NCBI RefSeq assembly: GCF_014650595.1 | Contig: NZ_BMVG01000042.1 | Location: 1 to 58,168 of the forward strand | Reading direction: 5' to 3' | Length of the DNA: 58,168 bases | Source: Streptomyces alanosinicus | GTDB taxonomy: Bacteria; Actinomycetota; Actinomycetes; Streptomycetales; Streptomycetaceae | Shown: positions 25,427 through 33,191 of the stretch, piece by piece | Layout: the number at the start of each line of letters is the position of its first letter | How positions within the stretch are numbered: position 1 is the stretch's first letter | The notes under the pieces: generated by a model | The model's input: the letters and a program-made list of their open reading frames with translations, nothing else | Databases searched by the model: none | Told to the model about the DNA's origin: nothing | Translations under genes and position numbers: made by a program

Positions 25427-25439
25427 TTTCACGTGAAAC
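25426..25439. other. parS-like centromere site (GTTTCACGTGAAAC)
   Basis: A perfect 14-base palindrome GTTTCACGTGAAAC is identical to the published Streptomyces parS consensus bound by ParB. It sits in the intergenic space between the convergent HIT and glycosyltransferase genes. Most parS copies cluster around oriC, with a few outliers. Only one copy was found in this window. Confidence 0.8.
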
Positions 25440-25533
25440 CTGTACGAGCTGGCTGACGCGGTGACAGATCCTCGCCCGACACTCCCGCCCCGGGCCCGCG
25501 CTCGCCACAGCGTCGCGGGCCCGCCCCGTGTCA

Positions 25534-26739
25534 TCAGCCCACCCTGTCCCCCGCCAGCTGTTCTTCTAGCTGTTCTTCGATCAGATCCGCGGCGCGGTGG
25601 ATGCCGCCCTCGGCGCGTACCTCGGACCACAGCCATGCCGAGCGCGCGGCGACCTGTGGGTCGCCGATGAGTTCCATCAGGGCGGTACGCAGCGTCGCCG
25701 CCGTGACGTCCGCGGGGTCGATCCGGCGGGCGACACCCAGTTCGACCAGCCGGTCGGCGTGGCGGCTCTGGTCGGGCCCGTGCGGTACCGCGATCATCGG
25801 CACACCGGCGTGCAGCCCCTGGCTGCTGCTGCCCATCCCGGTGTGTGTCACCCATACGTCTGCCTGTTCGAGCATCGTCAACGGCGCTGTCCACGGCCGT
25901 ACTTCGAAGTTGCGGGGAATCCGCTCGGCCAGATCGCCGCTGCTGCCCGTCTGCAGCACCACATGCCACCCCGGGAGATCCGCGAAGGCCGCCACACACT
26001 GGTGGTAGGTCTCCCGCGGTCCGTAGTTCGCCGAGCCGGCCAGTGACACCAGCATCACCTTCTTGGCAGCGGCCGGCCGCAGCCAGCCGTCCCGCTCCCG
26101 GCCGGTGTCGAAGCACGGGCCGACGAACGTCACCGCCTCGGTGTCGACCCGGTCCGCATGAGGCTGCATGGCGCGCGGGATCATGGCCAGTACGCGCGGC
26201 GGGTGGCCGGTGAACTCCTCCACGTTCGTCGTCGCCGCACCGCACCGGGCCAGCCAGGCGGCGAACCGCGCCCGGTGTGCGGGACCTCCGGGCAGCTGGG
26301 CAAACGCCGCGCCGATCTCCTCCCGGGCGCCCGCCCAGGCCACCTGCGCCGCGGACAGCTGAACGAGGGGGCGGCCCTGCGCCTCGGCCAGCGCACGGCC
26401 CGCGTACGCGCCGATGTCGTAGAGGTACAGGTCGGCGGGGTCGTCGTCGTACGCGGCGCGCAGCTGGGGCAGGACCGCCATGGCCTCGTCGAGGAAGAGG
26501 GAGGCGGAGGCGATGGGATCCTGCGGCCAGGCGCGGTCGGCGGTCGGAAGAGTGGATGTGATGCCGACCGGTTCGGCGCCGGTGGGAGTGATCAGCTCGG
26601 CGACGGGACCGGTGGTGGTGGCGGTGGCGTACGTCACGCGATGGCCGCGGGCCACCAGTTCGCGGATGATCTCCAGGCTGGGCAGCACATGGCCGACCAA
26701 AGGCGTGCCGACCATGGCGATATGGGCAGGGTGGTGCAT
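25534..26739 (-). CDS. Macrolide-type UDP-glycosyltransferase (MGT/OleD family)
   Basis: This encodes 401 aa from ATG 26739, with GAGGAAG upstream. The GT-B N-terminus is HIAMVGTPLVGHVLPSLEII. The C-terminal donor-binding region has WVTHTGMGSSSQGLHAGVPM and PHGPDQSRHADRLVELG, as in macrolide-inactivating transferases Mgt and OleD. These proteins glucosylate macrolides or other phenolic and hydroxylated compounds and act in self-resistance or detoxification. It lies alone on the reverse strand, 150 bases from gpsA. A link to the polyketide 10 kb away is only a guess. Confidence 0.88.
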   Translation of the reverse strand: MHHPAHIAMVGTPLVGHVLPSLEIIRELVARGHRVTYATATTTGPVAELITPTGAEPVGITSTLPTADRAWPQDPIASASLFLDEAMAVLPQLRAAYDDDPADLYLYDIGAYAGRALAEAQGRPLVQLSAAQVAWAGAREEIGAAFAQLPGGPAHRARFAAWLARCGAATTNVEEFTGHPPRVLAMIPRAMQPHADRVDTEAVTFVGPCFDTGRERDGWLRPAAAKKVMLVSLAGSANYGPRETYHQCVAAFADLPGWHVVLQTGSSGDLAERIPRNFEVRPWTAPLTMLEQADVWVTHTGMGSSSQGLHAGVPMIAVPHGPDQSRHADRLVELGVARRIDPADVTAATLRTALMELIGDPQVAARSAWLWSEVRAEGGIHRAADLIEEQLEEQLAGDRVG

Positions 26740-26889
26740 AACCGGACTTCCTCAGATATCGGATAGAGGTCTACGGCAGAGCAACGCCGAGGAGCCCGAC
26801 CGGGCAACGCGGTCCCCGGGCCGACTTTCCGCCGCCGGCGATCACACGCGGGACATCACCTGACATCACTCGATGGAAGGCCTGTGTTG

Positions 26890-27921
26890 TCACTCAGACG
26901 TACTGGCCCGGCCGTTGCGCAGGTTCTCCGGCTTGGTGGTGCGTGACATCAGGGTGTGCACGGCCTCTTCGGGATCCCGGCCGTGGTGGATGATGTCGGC
27001 CACGGTCTCCGCGATGGGCAGGTCGACCCTGTGACGCCGGCCGAGGCCGGTGATGCCCTTGCACGAAGCGACGCCTTCGGCCGTCTGCCTGGTCCGCGTG
27101 CGTGCCTCTTCCACGCTCAGGCCCCGGCCGAGACAGGCGCCGAAGGTGTGATTGCGTGACAGCGTCGACGAGCAGGTGGCCACCAGGTCTCCCATACCGG
27201 CCAGCCCGGCGAGGGTGAGCGGGTCGGCACCCATGGCGACGCCGAGCCGGGTCGCTTCGGCGAGCCCCCGGGTCAGGAGCGCGGCCTTCGCGTTGTCGCC
27301 GAGTCCCATGCCGTCGGCGACACCGGCGGCCAGGGCGATGACGTTCTTGACGGCGCCTCCGAGTTCACAGCCGACGACATCGGCGTTCGTGTACGGCCTG
27401 AAGTACGGGGTGTGGCAGGCGCTTCGGACCAGCGCTGCCGTCGTGTCATCAGGGCAGGCGACGACGCTGGCGGCGGGTTTCCTCGCGACGATCTCCCCGG
27501 CAAGGTTCGGCCCGGACACGACGGCGACGCGGTCGGCTCGTGCGCCGGTCGTCTCGGCGATCACCTGGCTCATCAGCTTGTCGGTGCCGAGCTCCACGCC
27601 CTTCATCAGCGACACGAAGACCGTGCGGCGCTCGAACAGTCCCGCCCAGGCTTCCAGGAGCGGTCGGACACTCTGCGCGGACACCGCGAGGACGGCGATG
27701 TCCGCGTCGTGTGCCGCCTGTGCCGGGTCTGTCGTCGCGCGCACCGTCGCGGGCAGCCTGACCTGCGGCAGGTAATCCGGGTTGCCGCGGGTGTCGTTGA
27801 TGGCGTCGACGAGCACCTGCCGGCGTCCCCACAGAGTGACCTCGCACCCGGCGTCGGCCAGCACGAGAGAGAACGCGGTCCCCCAGGAGCCCGCTCCGTA
27901 GACCGCAACACGACGAGACAT
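26890..27921 (-). CDS. gpsA: Glycerol-3-phosphate dehydrogenase [NAD(P)+]
   Basis: This encodes 343 aa from ATG 27921, with AGGAG eight bases upstream. The NAD(P)-binding site is VAVYGAGSWGTAFSLVLADA. Further family motifs are SLMKGVE, VSGPNLAGEI, ELGGAVKNVIALAAGVADG and AGMGDLVATC. The length matches GpsA. It reduces dihydroxyacetone phosphate to sn-glycerol-3-phosphate for phospholipid synthesis. No other lipid gene is nearby, so it could be a second, non-housekeeping copy. That needs the rest of the genome to decide. Confidence 0.95.
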   Translation of the reverse strand: MSRRVAVYGAGSWGTAFSLVLADAGCEVTLWGRRQVLVDAINDTRGNPDYLPQVRLPATVRATTDPAQAAHDADIAVLAVSAQSVRPLLEAWAGLFERRTVFVSLMKGVELGTDKLMSQVIAETTGARADRVAVVSGPNLAGEIVARKPAASVVACPDDTTAALVRSACHTPYFRPYTNADVVGCELGGAVKNVIALAAGVADGMGLGDNAKAALLTRGLAEATRLGVAMGADPLTLAGLAGMGDLVATCSSTLSRNHTFGACLGRGLSVEEARTRTRQTAEGVASCKGITGLGRRHRVDLPIAETVADIIHHGRDPEEAVHTLMSRTTKPENLRNGRASTSE

Positions 27922-27989
27922 ACGGTGACTCCTGTTCAGTCGTCGGCGCGCCTCAATCTAACGACCACACCCTCGACCGGCAGACCACG

Positions 27990-28094
27990 TCAGCCGCTGC
28001 TCTGACAGAAGACTCCGGTCCTCGCCGGGTCGTTGCCTTTCTTGACGTTGGTCGGGCCCCAGCCGAGCCACCAGAACCGCTTCGGTCCGGGCAT
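27990..28094 (-). CDS. Possible small tryptophan-rich ORF
   Basis: This would encode 34 aa from ATG 28094. The peptide begins MPGPKRFWWLGWGPTNVKKG and ends CQSSG. Its composition (three Trp, Lys/Gly/Pro-rich) differs from random shadow frames, which are usually Arg/Ala/Pro-rich. The frame stays open upstream, so it may instead be the 3' end of a decayed gene. No ribosome site is convincing. Confidence 0.25.
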   Translation of the reverse strand: MPGPKRFWWLGWGPTNVKKGNDPARTGVFCQSSG

Positions 28095-28182
28095 GTTCTG
28101 ATACGCGGCCGGTTGACGCCGGGTGCCGGACGGCGTTGGATCTTCCCTGCCCGTGCGGGTGTCAGGGCAGAGAGCTGGGACG

Positions 28183-28719
28183 ATGACTGGGGACGCCAGA
28201 CCCGGGCTGATAAGGGTGGTGCACTTCGAGCGGACGTCCGCGCTGATGATGGGCGCGGGCGTGGTGCTGTCCGAAGGGTTGTTGCTGGCGTTGATCGGGA
28301 CGCCTGACCGGCTGGGGGTCCTGCTGGTGGGCACAGTTGCGGTCGCTCTCGTGTCCCTGGCGTTGCTGCCGTTCGGTTTCCGTCTGCCTGCCCGGCTCCG
28401 CCGTAGGTACGAGCAGGCCGCGCGGATCGACACCGCCGGAGAACCGTGCGCCGGCCAGGATGCGGCGCGACGGCTGTCGCTGCGGCGTACGGCCGGACTC
28501 GTCGGGGCGGCGGTCTGCTGGATGGTGTGCATCGCCCTCGTGTCGCGCGAGCTGATGCCGCCCGTCATGTTGGTGCCCGTCACCGTGACCCAGTGGGCGC
28601 GGTCCCGGGCGACAGCGCGGTGGGAGCGGGAGAACGGTGCGTCCCTGTGGCAGGGCATCCCCGGGGTCCTGGGCGCCCGGGGCCCGGCCTACCGAGTCGC
28701 GGCAGATGCCGGGGTGTGA
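28183..28719 (+). CDS. Small membrane protein of unknown function
   Basis: This encodes 178 aa from ATG 28183, with a weak GGGA upstream. Four hydrophobic stretches are visible: two near residues 20-75 (GAGVVLSEGLLLALIG; LLVGTVAVALVSLALLPFGF) and two around 115-150 (TAGLVGAAVCWMVCIALVS; MPPVMLVPVTVTQWA). No family was recognised. It converges on the caspase-helicase gene, whose stop lies 17 bases away. Codon usage is typical, so it is probably a real gene. Confidence 0.6.
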   Translation: MTGDARPGLIRVVHFERTSALMMGAGVVLSEGLLLALIGTPDRLGVLLVGTVAVALVSLALLPFGFRLPARLRRRYEQAARIDTAGEPCAGQDAARRLSLRRTAGLVGAAVCWMVCIALVSRELMPPVMLVPVTVTQWARSRATARWERENGASLWQGIPGVLGARGPAYRVAADAGV

Positions 28720-28735
28720 ACAGCCAGGTCGGCGG

Positions 28736-31700
28736 TCATCGGTCCGGGTCGGTGTCGTACAGCCTCCAGGCCGGGTAGCGGATGGCCGCACCCCCCTGTG
28801 GGCCGCCGTCCACCAGCGTTCTGCGGTGCAGCATCAGCCGCAGGTGGCGGGCCGCGTCACCGTCCTCCTCCGGTCCCGGGTCGAGCAGGACGGCGCTGTC
28901 CGTGGTGGCGCCGGCGTCCCTGACAAGGGCGTCGACCGGGTGCCCTGCCACGTTCTCGCCGAGGACGACGGTCGTTCCCGGCCTGCGGGCAAGCCGCTGG
29001 TAGAGCCGCTTGAGGAGGTCGTTCCCGTCGCCTTCACCGGTACGGGGACCGCTGTCGGTCGTTGCCTCCAGAAGTGCCGAGGCGATGCCTCCCTGCTGCC
29101 CCCACCGCTCTCTGTCCCCCACCACGATGAGGTGGGTGCGGGCCCGGGTGATGGCGACATTCCACAGGTTGAGCTGGCGCTCGACCCAGCTGACCGCTCC
29201 TGCGCGCATTCCCTCGCCGGCGACCAGGGAGAACACCATGACGTCGCGTTCACCGCCCTGGAACGTGTGCACGGTGCCGACGCGCAGGCGCTCCTGGTCG
29301 TACCGGCTCAACCGGTCGCGGAGAGCGTCCGCCTGTGCCTTGAAGGGCGTGACGACGCCGACGGTGGCCTCGGCGGGCAGCTGGTCCAGCAGGTAGCGCA
29401 CGCTGGCGTCCACCTTGTGGATCTCGTCGCCGTTCACCCAGGAACTGCCGTAGGGGGAGCGTCCGGCCTTTCCCGCGACGTGGGACCAGATGAGCGCGGG
29501 GCGGTCCAGGGAGGGCCGTACCCGGGTGTCCGTGAGAACGGTCAATCCACCGTCGTAGAAAAGGTTGTTGGAGATGGACGCGATGTCCGGGTGGCAGCGG
29601 AAGTGTTCGTCGAGGAGAAGCGTGCCTCCGGCAGAGCGCTCGGCCGCGTGGAAGGCCGAGTGGCGCCGGTAGGCGAGACGGTGTTTCTCCAGCCAGTCCG
29701 ATCGCAGCCCGGTGCGACGCCGGATGAGGGCCTCGCGTTCCGGACCGGTCTTGACGATGTGCGTCAGCTGCATGGCGTCGCCGATGACCAGCGCGCGCCG
29801 GGCCCGGAACAGCAGGGGCAGGATGTGTGGCACCGCGCACTGGCTGGCCTCGTCGACCACGACCAGGTCGAAGAGCGCGGGGTCCCGGGGGAAGCGGCGG
29901 GCGGACAGGCTGGTGACGGCCCAGCCCGCGACGGCGGGCCTGTCCTTCTGTCCGTGGGCTCGGCCCAGGACTTCCCGCATCGCGGGCCAGTCACTGGTCC
30001 GGCTGTCGTCCCGTGCACGCAGCAGAGCGAGGATGCGCTGACGCCCGTTGCGGGCATGACCGCGGACCACGCTGTCGAGGAGTGTGTGCGACGCGGTCCG
30101 TACGGCGCTGTCCGCATCGCGGAGCGTCGTCGCCATGTCGGTGTCGTCTACATGGGCCACCTGCCGGTGCAGGTGGCGCCAGCTTTCCTGGGCCGCCAGG
30201 AATCCGGCGAGCGCGAGACAGCCGTCGACGGGATCGCCCTCATAGGCGCGCAGGCCGGCCTTGCGCAGAAAACGGCCGCGTGACCACTGGCCGAGGAGCC
30301 GTCTGCGGGCGAGCCGGCGGGCCTTGCCTTCGAGCCGGTCCGGACGGTCTGAGCCGGTGAGCAGAGCCATGAGGTCGGCGACCGGCAGTCCGAGCCGATC
30401 GGCGTGCTCCTCGCGCGCGGCACCCGCCTCGCGCAGTTCCCGCTCGGCCTTCGCGGTTCGGGCATGGTCCTGGCGTACCCGGGTCAGACGGCCGGCGGCC
30501 ATGTCGACGCCCATGGCTGCCGTGGTCACGTTGGAGGCCGCCTCCGGCATGGTGCGCAGAGCGTGTAGGGCGCCTGCCTCCGTCTCGGCGTAGCTCGACG
30601 ATCCCGTGCGTACGACACTGCCGGGGACCAGGTTCTCGCAGCGGCGCCAGACCTCGTCCACAGCCTCGTTGTTGGTGGAGGCCACCAGGACCGTCTGGCC
30701 GTCGGCGACGGCGGTGGCCACGAGATTGGCGACCAGTTGGCTCTTGCCGGTACCGGGTGGGCCGGTGGCCACGGTGAGGCGCTCGGTCATCGCGGAGCGC
30801 AGGACAGCGGTTTGCGCCTCGTTGCAGGCGAGCGGGGTGACCAGGTGGGTGGGCGCGGGATCCGTCAGGGTGTATGCGCGGGTGCGTTCCGCCGTGTCCG
30901 GTGACAGGGCGGAGAGTGCCGTCTCCGGTATCCGGTCCGTCATCTTCGCGATATCCGCGAAGTCCTTGAGCAGTTGCTTCGTGAAGGCGGTCGAGGGCAG
31001 GGCGGTGAAGAGCACAGCGGTGTTGCGGGCGCCATGGCCGGGCGTGTGGATGTCGATGCGATCGACGAGTTCGTCGGGCCGGAGTTCCTGCACACACGGC
31101 AGCTCGAACTCCTGCGTGAGCAGGTTGCCCGCGTCGACGGCCATACGGTCGTGCTGGCCTCGGTGCCAGGTGGGCTGGTAGGTCTCCGCGAGCTGGGCGG
31201 CCTCTTCGTCGCCCAGCCAGTCCCTGGCCAGACGGGGGTGCGGCTGCACCGGGCCGTAGGGCTTCAGCCGTGCCCCACCGTCTCCCTGGACGATCTCGAC
31301 CCGCCGGATCAGCAGGGGCGCGAACTTGGGGTGCCGCCACGGGCGTTCCGCGCGCGGCCCGGTCACGACCACGGCCGGATAGCCTGCCCAGAGTTCGGCC
31401 TCCTGCTCCGTGGCCGATTCGACGAGCGAGGCCGCCTCCGCGGGGAGGGCCACGCACCCGTCGTCGTCGACCTCGCCGGTGAGGAAACGCTCTGCACCGG
31501 AGAGACACACATACGACAGGCTGTCGTCGCGCACGTCCAGCAGCGGCGTCTCGGTCTCGTCGGACAGCACACACTCGCGGTAGTAGTCGAGGAGGTCGGT
31601 CCAGGTCGGCTGCGAGCGGCCCGACTTGACGGCCCGGACGGGCGCGGGGTCCGTCGGCCGGGGCGCGGGCCGGCCACTCAGCGGGAGGAGGATCGGGGCG

Positions 31701-32482
31701 CTTCCGAACGGGCAGTCGGCGAGGACGATGCGGTCGTCGACGCCGAGCGCGGAGTGCACGGGCACCTGGCGGCCGCCCTGGGCCCGCATGCGCCGGTTGA
31801 CGTAGTGGAAGAGGTCGGTCACGGACACATCGCCGCCGCCGTCCTTGCTGACCTTGCCCGTTCGCAGGGCCTCGATCACTTCGGCCGTGAAAGCGGACGG
31901 TTTCACCTCGGCGCCCTCGGCCGTATCGGCGTAGGAGTCCTCGCCGGCCCGGGAGGAGGACAGCACGTACACGCCTCGGCTGGTCAGGGGAGCCGGCTCG
32001 CCGGACTTCGCGACCGATCCGGCGGGCCGCCGGTCCGAGGTGCGCAGTCCCACGGCGAAGCCACCGCTGCGGCAGCAGTCGATCATGACCACCTTCTGGG
32101 GGGCGACGCACTGCTCCAGCCGCTCGTTGACGTAGCCGGCGCTGACACCGGTCTCCGCGACCCTGTCGAAGGCGGTGTCCTTGGCGACGAAAGAGAACTC
32201 CCCGCCGTCCCGCGCCCGCCGCACGCCGTGCCCGGACACATACAGCAGAGCCAACTCGTCCGGTTCGCGCTCCTCCAGGAACTCGGCGATGACCTGCCGC
32301 ATGTCGTCGGCTGTCAGATCCGTCTCGGTCCGTACGGAGCCGAAGCCGCCGATGCTGCGGTGCTGCAGGACCTGACGCAGTCCCCACACGTCCGCCTGGG
32401 TGGAGGGCAGCGGACCGAAACGGTCGTCGTCGTAGTGCTCGGTACCGATCAGCAGAGCATGGCGTTTGTTCAGCCGGGTCAC
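28736..32482 (-). CDS. Caspase-like protease fused to an SF1 (UvrD/Dna2-like) helicase
   Basis: This encodes 1248 aa from GTG 32482, which overlaps the stop of the preceding EACC1-like gene (GTGA). The N-terminal ~260 residues form a caspase/C14 domain: ALLIGTEHY, His85 in LLYVSGHG and Cys137 in MIDCCRSGG. A middle part (about 270-560) matches no family I recognise. The SF1 helicase core follows: Walker A GPPGTGKS at 574-581, DEASQ at 877-881, HFRCHP, GTVHTFQGGERDVMVFS and VAITRAR at 1109-1115. The last ~130 residues may be a separate domain. It is probably a protease-activated effector acting on nucleic acid in phage defence or programmed death. Confidence 0.88.
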   Translation of the reverse strand: MTRLNKRHALLIGTEHYDDDRFGPLPSTQADVWGLRQVLQHRSIGGFGSVRTETDLTADDMRQVIAEFLEEREPDELALLYVSGHGVRRARDGGEFSFVAKDTAFDRVAETGVSAGYVNERLEQCVAPQKVVMIDCCRSGGFAVGLRTSDRRPAGSVAKSGEPAPLTSRGVYVLSSSRAGEDSYADTAEGAEVKPSAFTAEVIEALRTGKVSKDGGGDVSVTDLFHYVNRRMRAQGGRQVPVHSALGVDDRIVLADCPFGSAPILLPLSGRPAPRPTDPAPVRAVKSGRSQPTWTDLLDYYRECVLSDETETPLLDVRDDSLSYVCLSGAERFLTGEVDDDGCVALPAEAASLVESATEQEAELWAGYPAVVVTGPRAERPWRHPKFAPLLIRRVEIVQGDGGARLKPYGPVQPHPRLARDWLGDEEAAQLAETYQPTWHRGQHDRMAVDAGNLLTQEFELPCVQELRPDELVDRIDIHTPGHGARNTAVLFTALPSTAFTKQLLKDFADIAKMTDRIPETALSALSPDTAERTRAYTLTDPAPTHLVTPLACNEAQTAVLRSAMTERLTVATGPPGTGKSQLVANLVATAVADGQTVLVASTNNEAVDEVWRRCENLVPGSVVRTGSSSYAETEAGALHALRTMPEAASNVTTAAMGVDMAAGRLTRVRQDHARTAKAERELREAGAAREEHADRLGLPVADLMALLTGSDRPDRLEGKARRLARRRLLGQWSRGRFLRKAGLRAYEGDPVDGCLALAGFLAAQESWRHLHRQVAHVDDTDMATTLRDADSAVRTASHTLLDSVVRGHARNGRQRILALLRARDDSRTSDWPAMREVLGRAHGQKDRPAVAGWAVTSLSARRFPRDPALFDLVVVDEASQCAVPHILPLLFRARRALVIGDAMQLTHIVKTGPEREALIRRRTGLRSDWLEKHRLAYRRHSAFHAAERSAGGTLLLDEHFRCHPDIASISNNLFYDGGLTVLTDTRVRPSLDRPALIWSHVAGKAGRSPYGSSWVNGDEIHKVDASVRYLLDQLPAEATVGVVTPFKAQADALRDRLSRYDQERLRVGTVHTFQGGERDVMVFSLVAGEGMRAGAVSWVERQLNLWNVAITRARTHLIVVGDRERWGQQGGIASALLEATTDSGPRTGEGDGNDLLKRLYQRLARRPGTTVVLGENVAGHPVDALVRDAGATTDSAVLLDPGPEEDGDAARHLRLMLHRRTLVDGGPQGGAAIRYPAWRLYDTDPDR

Positions 32483-32955
32483 TCTCGGACGTCCCCCGGC
32501 CCGTCGCCCTCGTCCCCGTGCACCTTGTCCCCGTGCACCTTGTCCCCGTGCACCTTGTCCCCGTGCGCCTTGTCCAGATGCACCTTGTCCAGGAATTCGC
32601 GGACGAGATGCTCCTGAGCCGCGTCCGGACGGCCGGTGATCGTGAGGGAGCTGCCTTCGAGGGTGACCTCGACCTGGCGGTGGCGTTCCTTGGCGCACCA
32701 CTCTTTGATCAGCGTGATCAGGATCCGGGAAACGGGGCGGGCGACGGCGGTCGCGGTGGTTGCCCAGAGCGCGACGTCACCCACACCCGCACCCTTGTGA
32801 CCGGGCCCGGCGGGCTGGTCGTCGTCGGCGAATCCGACGACCAGTCCGTCCACCTCCCGCAGCCTGTCGTGCAGGTCCCAGGTGAGCCGCTCCTGCCGCA
32901 GCGTGTCACCGCCGGCCGGCACCGCGAGCCGCCACCGGGATCCCCCGTCCCCCAT
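32479..32955 (-). CDS. EACC1-like effector-associated small protein with KVHGD-type repeat tail
   Basis: This encodes 158 aa from ATG 32955, with AAGGAG seven bases upstream. Its order matches the EACC1 pattern (effector-associated constant component). There is an N-terminal segment with TWDLHDRLREVDGLVVGFAD, a Gly/Ala helix VALWATTATAVARPVSRILI, and a final beta part RQVEVTLEGSSLTITGRPD. EACC1 proteins sit beside caspase or trypsin-like proteases in actinobacterial conflict systems. The C-terminus is a run of 5-residue units (KVHGD, KVHLD, KAHGD) encoded by 15-bp tandem repeats. Coupling to the caspase-helicase gene supports a joint role. The family call is from memory. Confidence 0.7.
   Translation of the reverse strand: MGDGGSRWRLAVPAGGDTLRQERLTWDLHDRLREVDGLVVGFADDDQPAGPGHKGAGVGDVALWATTATAVARPVSRILITLIKEWCAKERHRQVEVTLEGSSLTITGRPDAAQEHLVREFLDKVHLDKAHGDKVHGDKVHGDKVHGDEGDGPGDVRE
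32521..32595. repeat. Five 15-bp tandem units in the 3' end of the EACC1-like gene
   Basis: The first three units are identical (CACCTTGTCCCCGTG). Units 4 and 5 diverge by a few bases. The 15-base period keeps the frame and encodes the charged pentapeptide tail, so copy-number changes would alter tail length without breaking the gene. Confidence 0.92.
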
Positions 32956-33191
32956 CGTTGCTCCTTGCCGTTGACATGTCGCTGCGAGTTGGTTGCGCCT
33001 GAGACTTTTACATGAAGACGCCGGTGACGGCAGGGCGAACGAGACGGCACCGGTGGCATCCGGCCAGTCGGGAAAGCGACGCCCTTGTCGTACGCCCGGC
33101 CTTGTCGCCGACGCTCAGGCACCCTTCCGTTGTCAGACCCGTACGCCATGATCTCCCCATGGAGCGTTCGAGCGCGGTACGGGGAGACGGG

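Noticed and set aside
32483..32701. Gly/Gln/Arg repeat extension (QGARG units) of the caspase-helicase frame
   Set aside because: This is the EACC1-like gene's 15-bp repeat read in another frame. The GTG at 32482 overlaps the EACC1-like stop and starts directly at the caspase domain.
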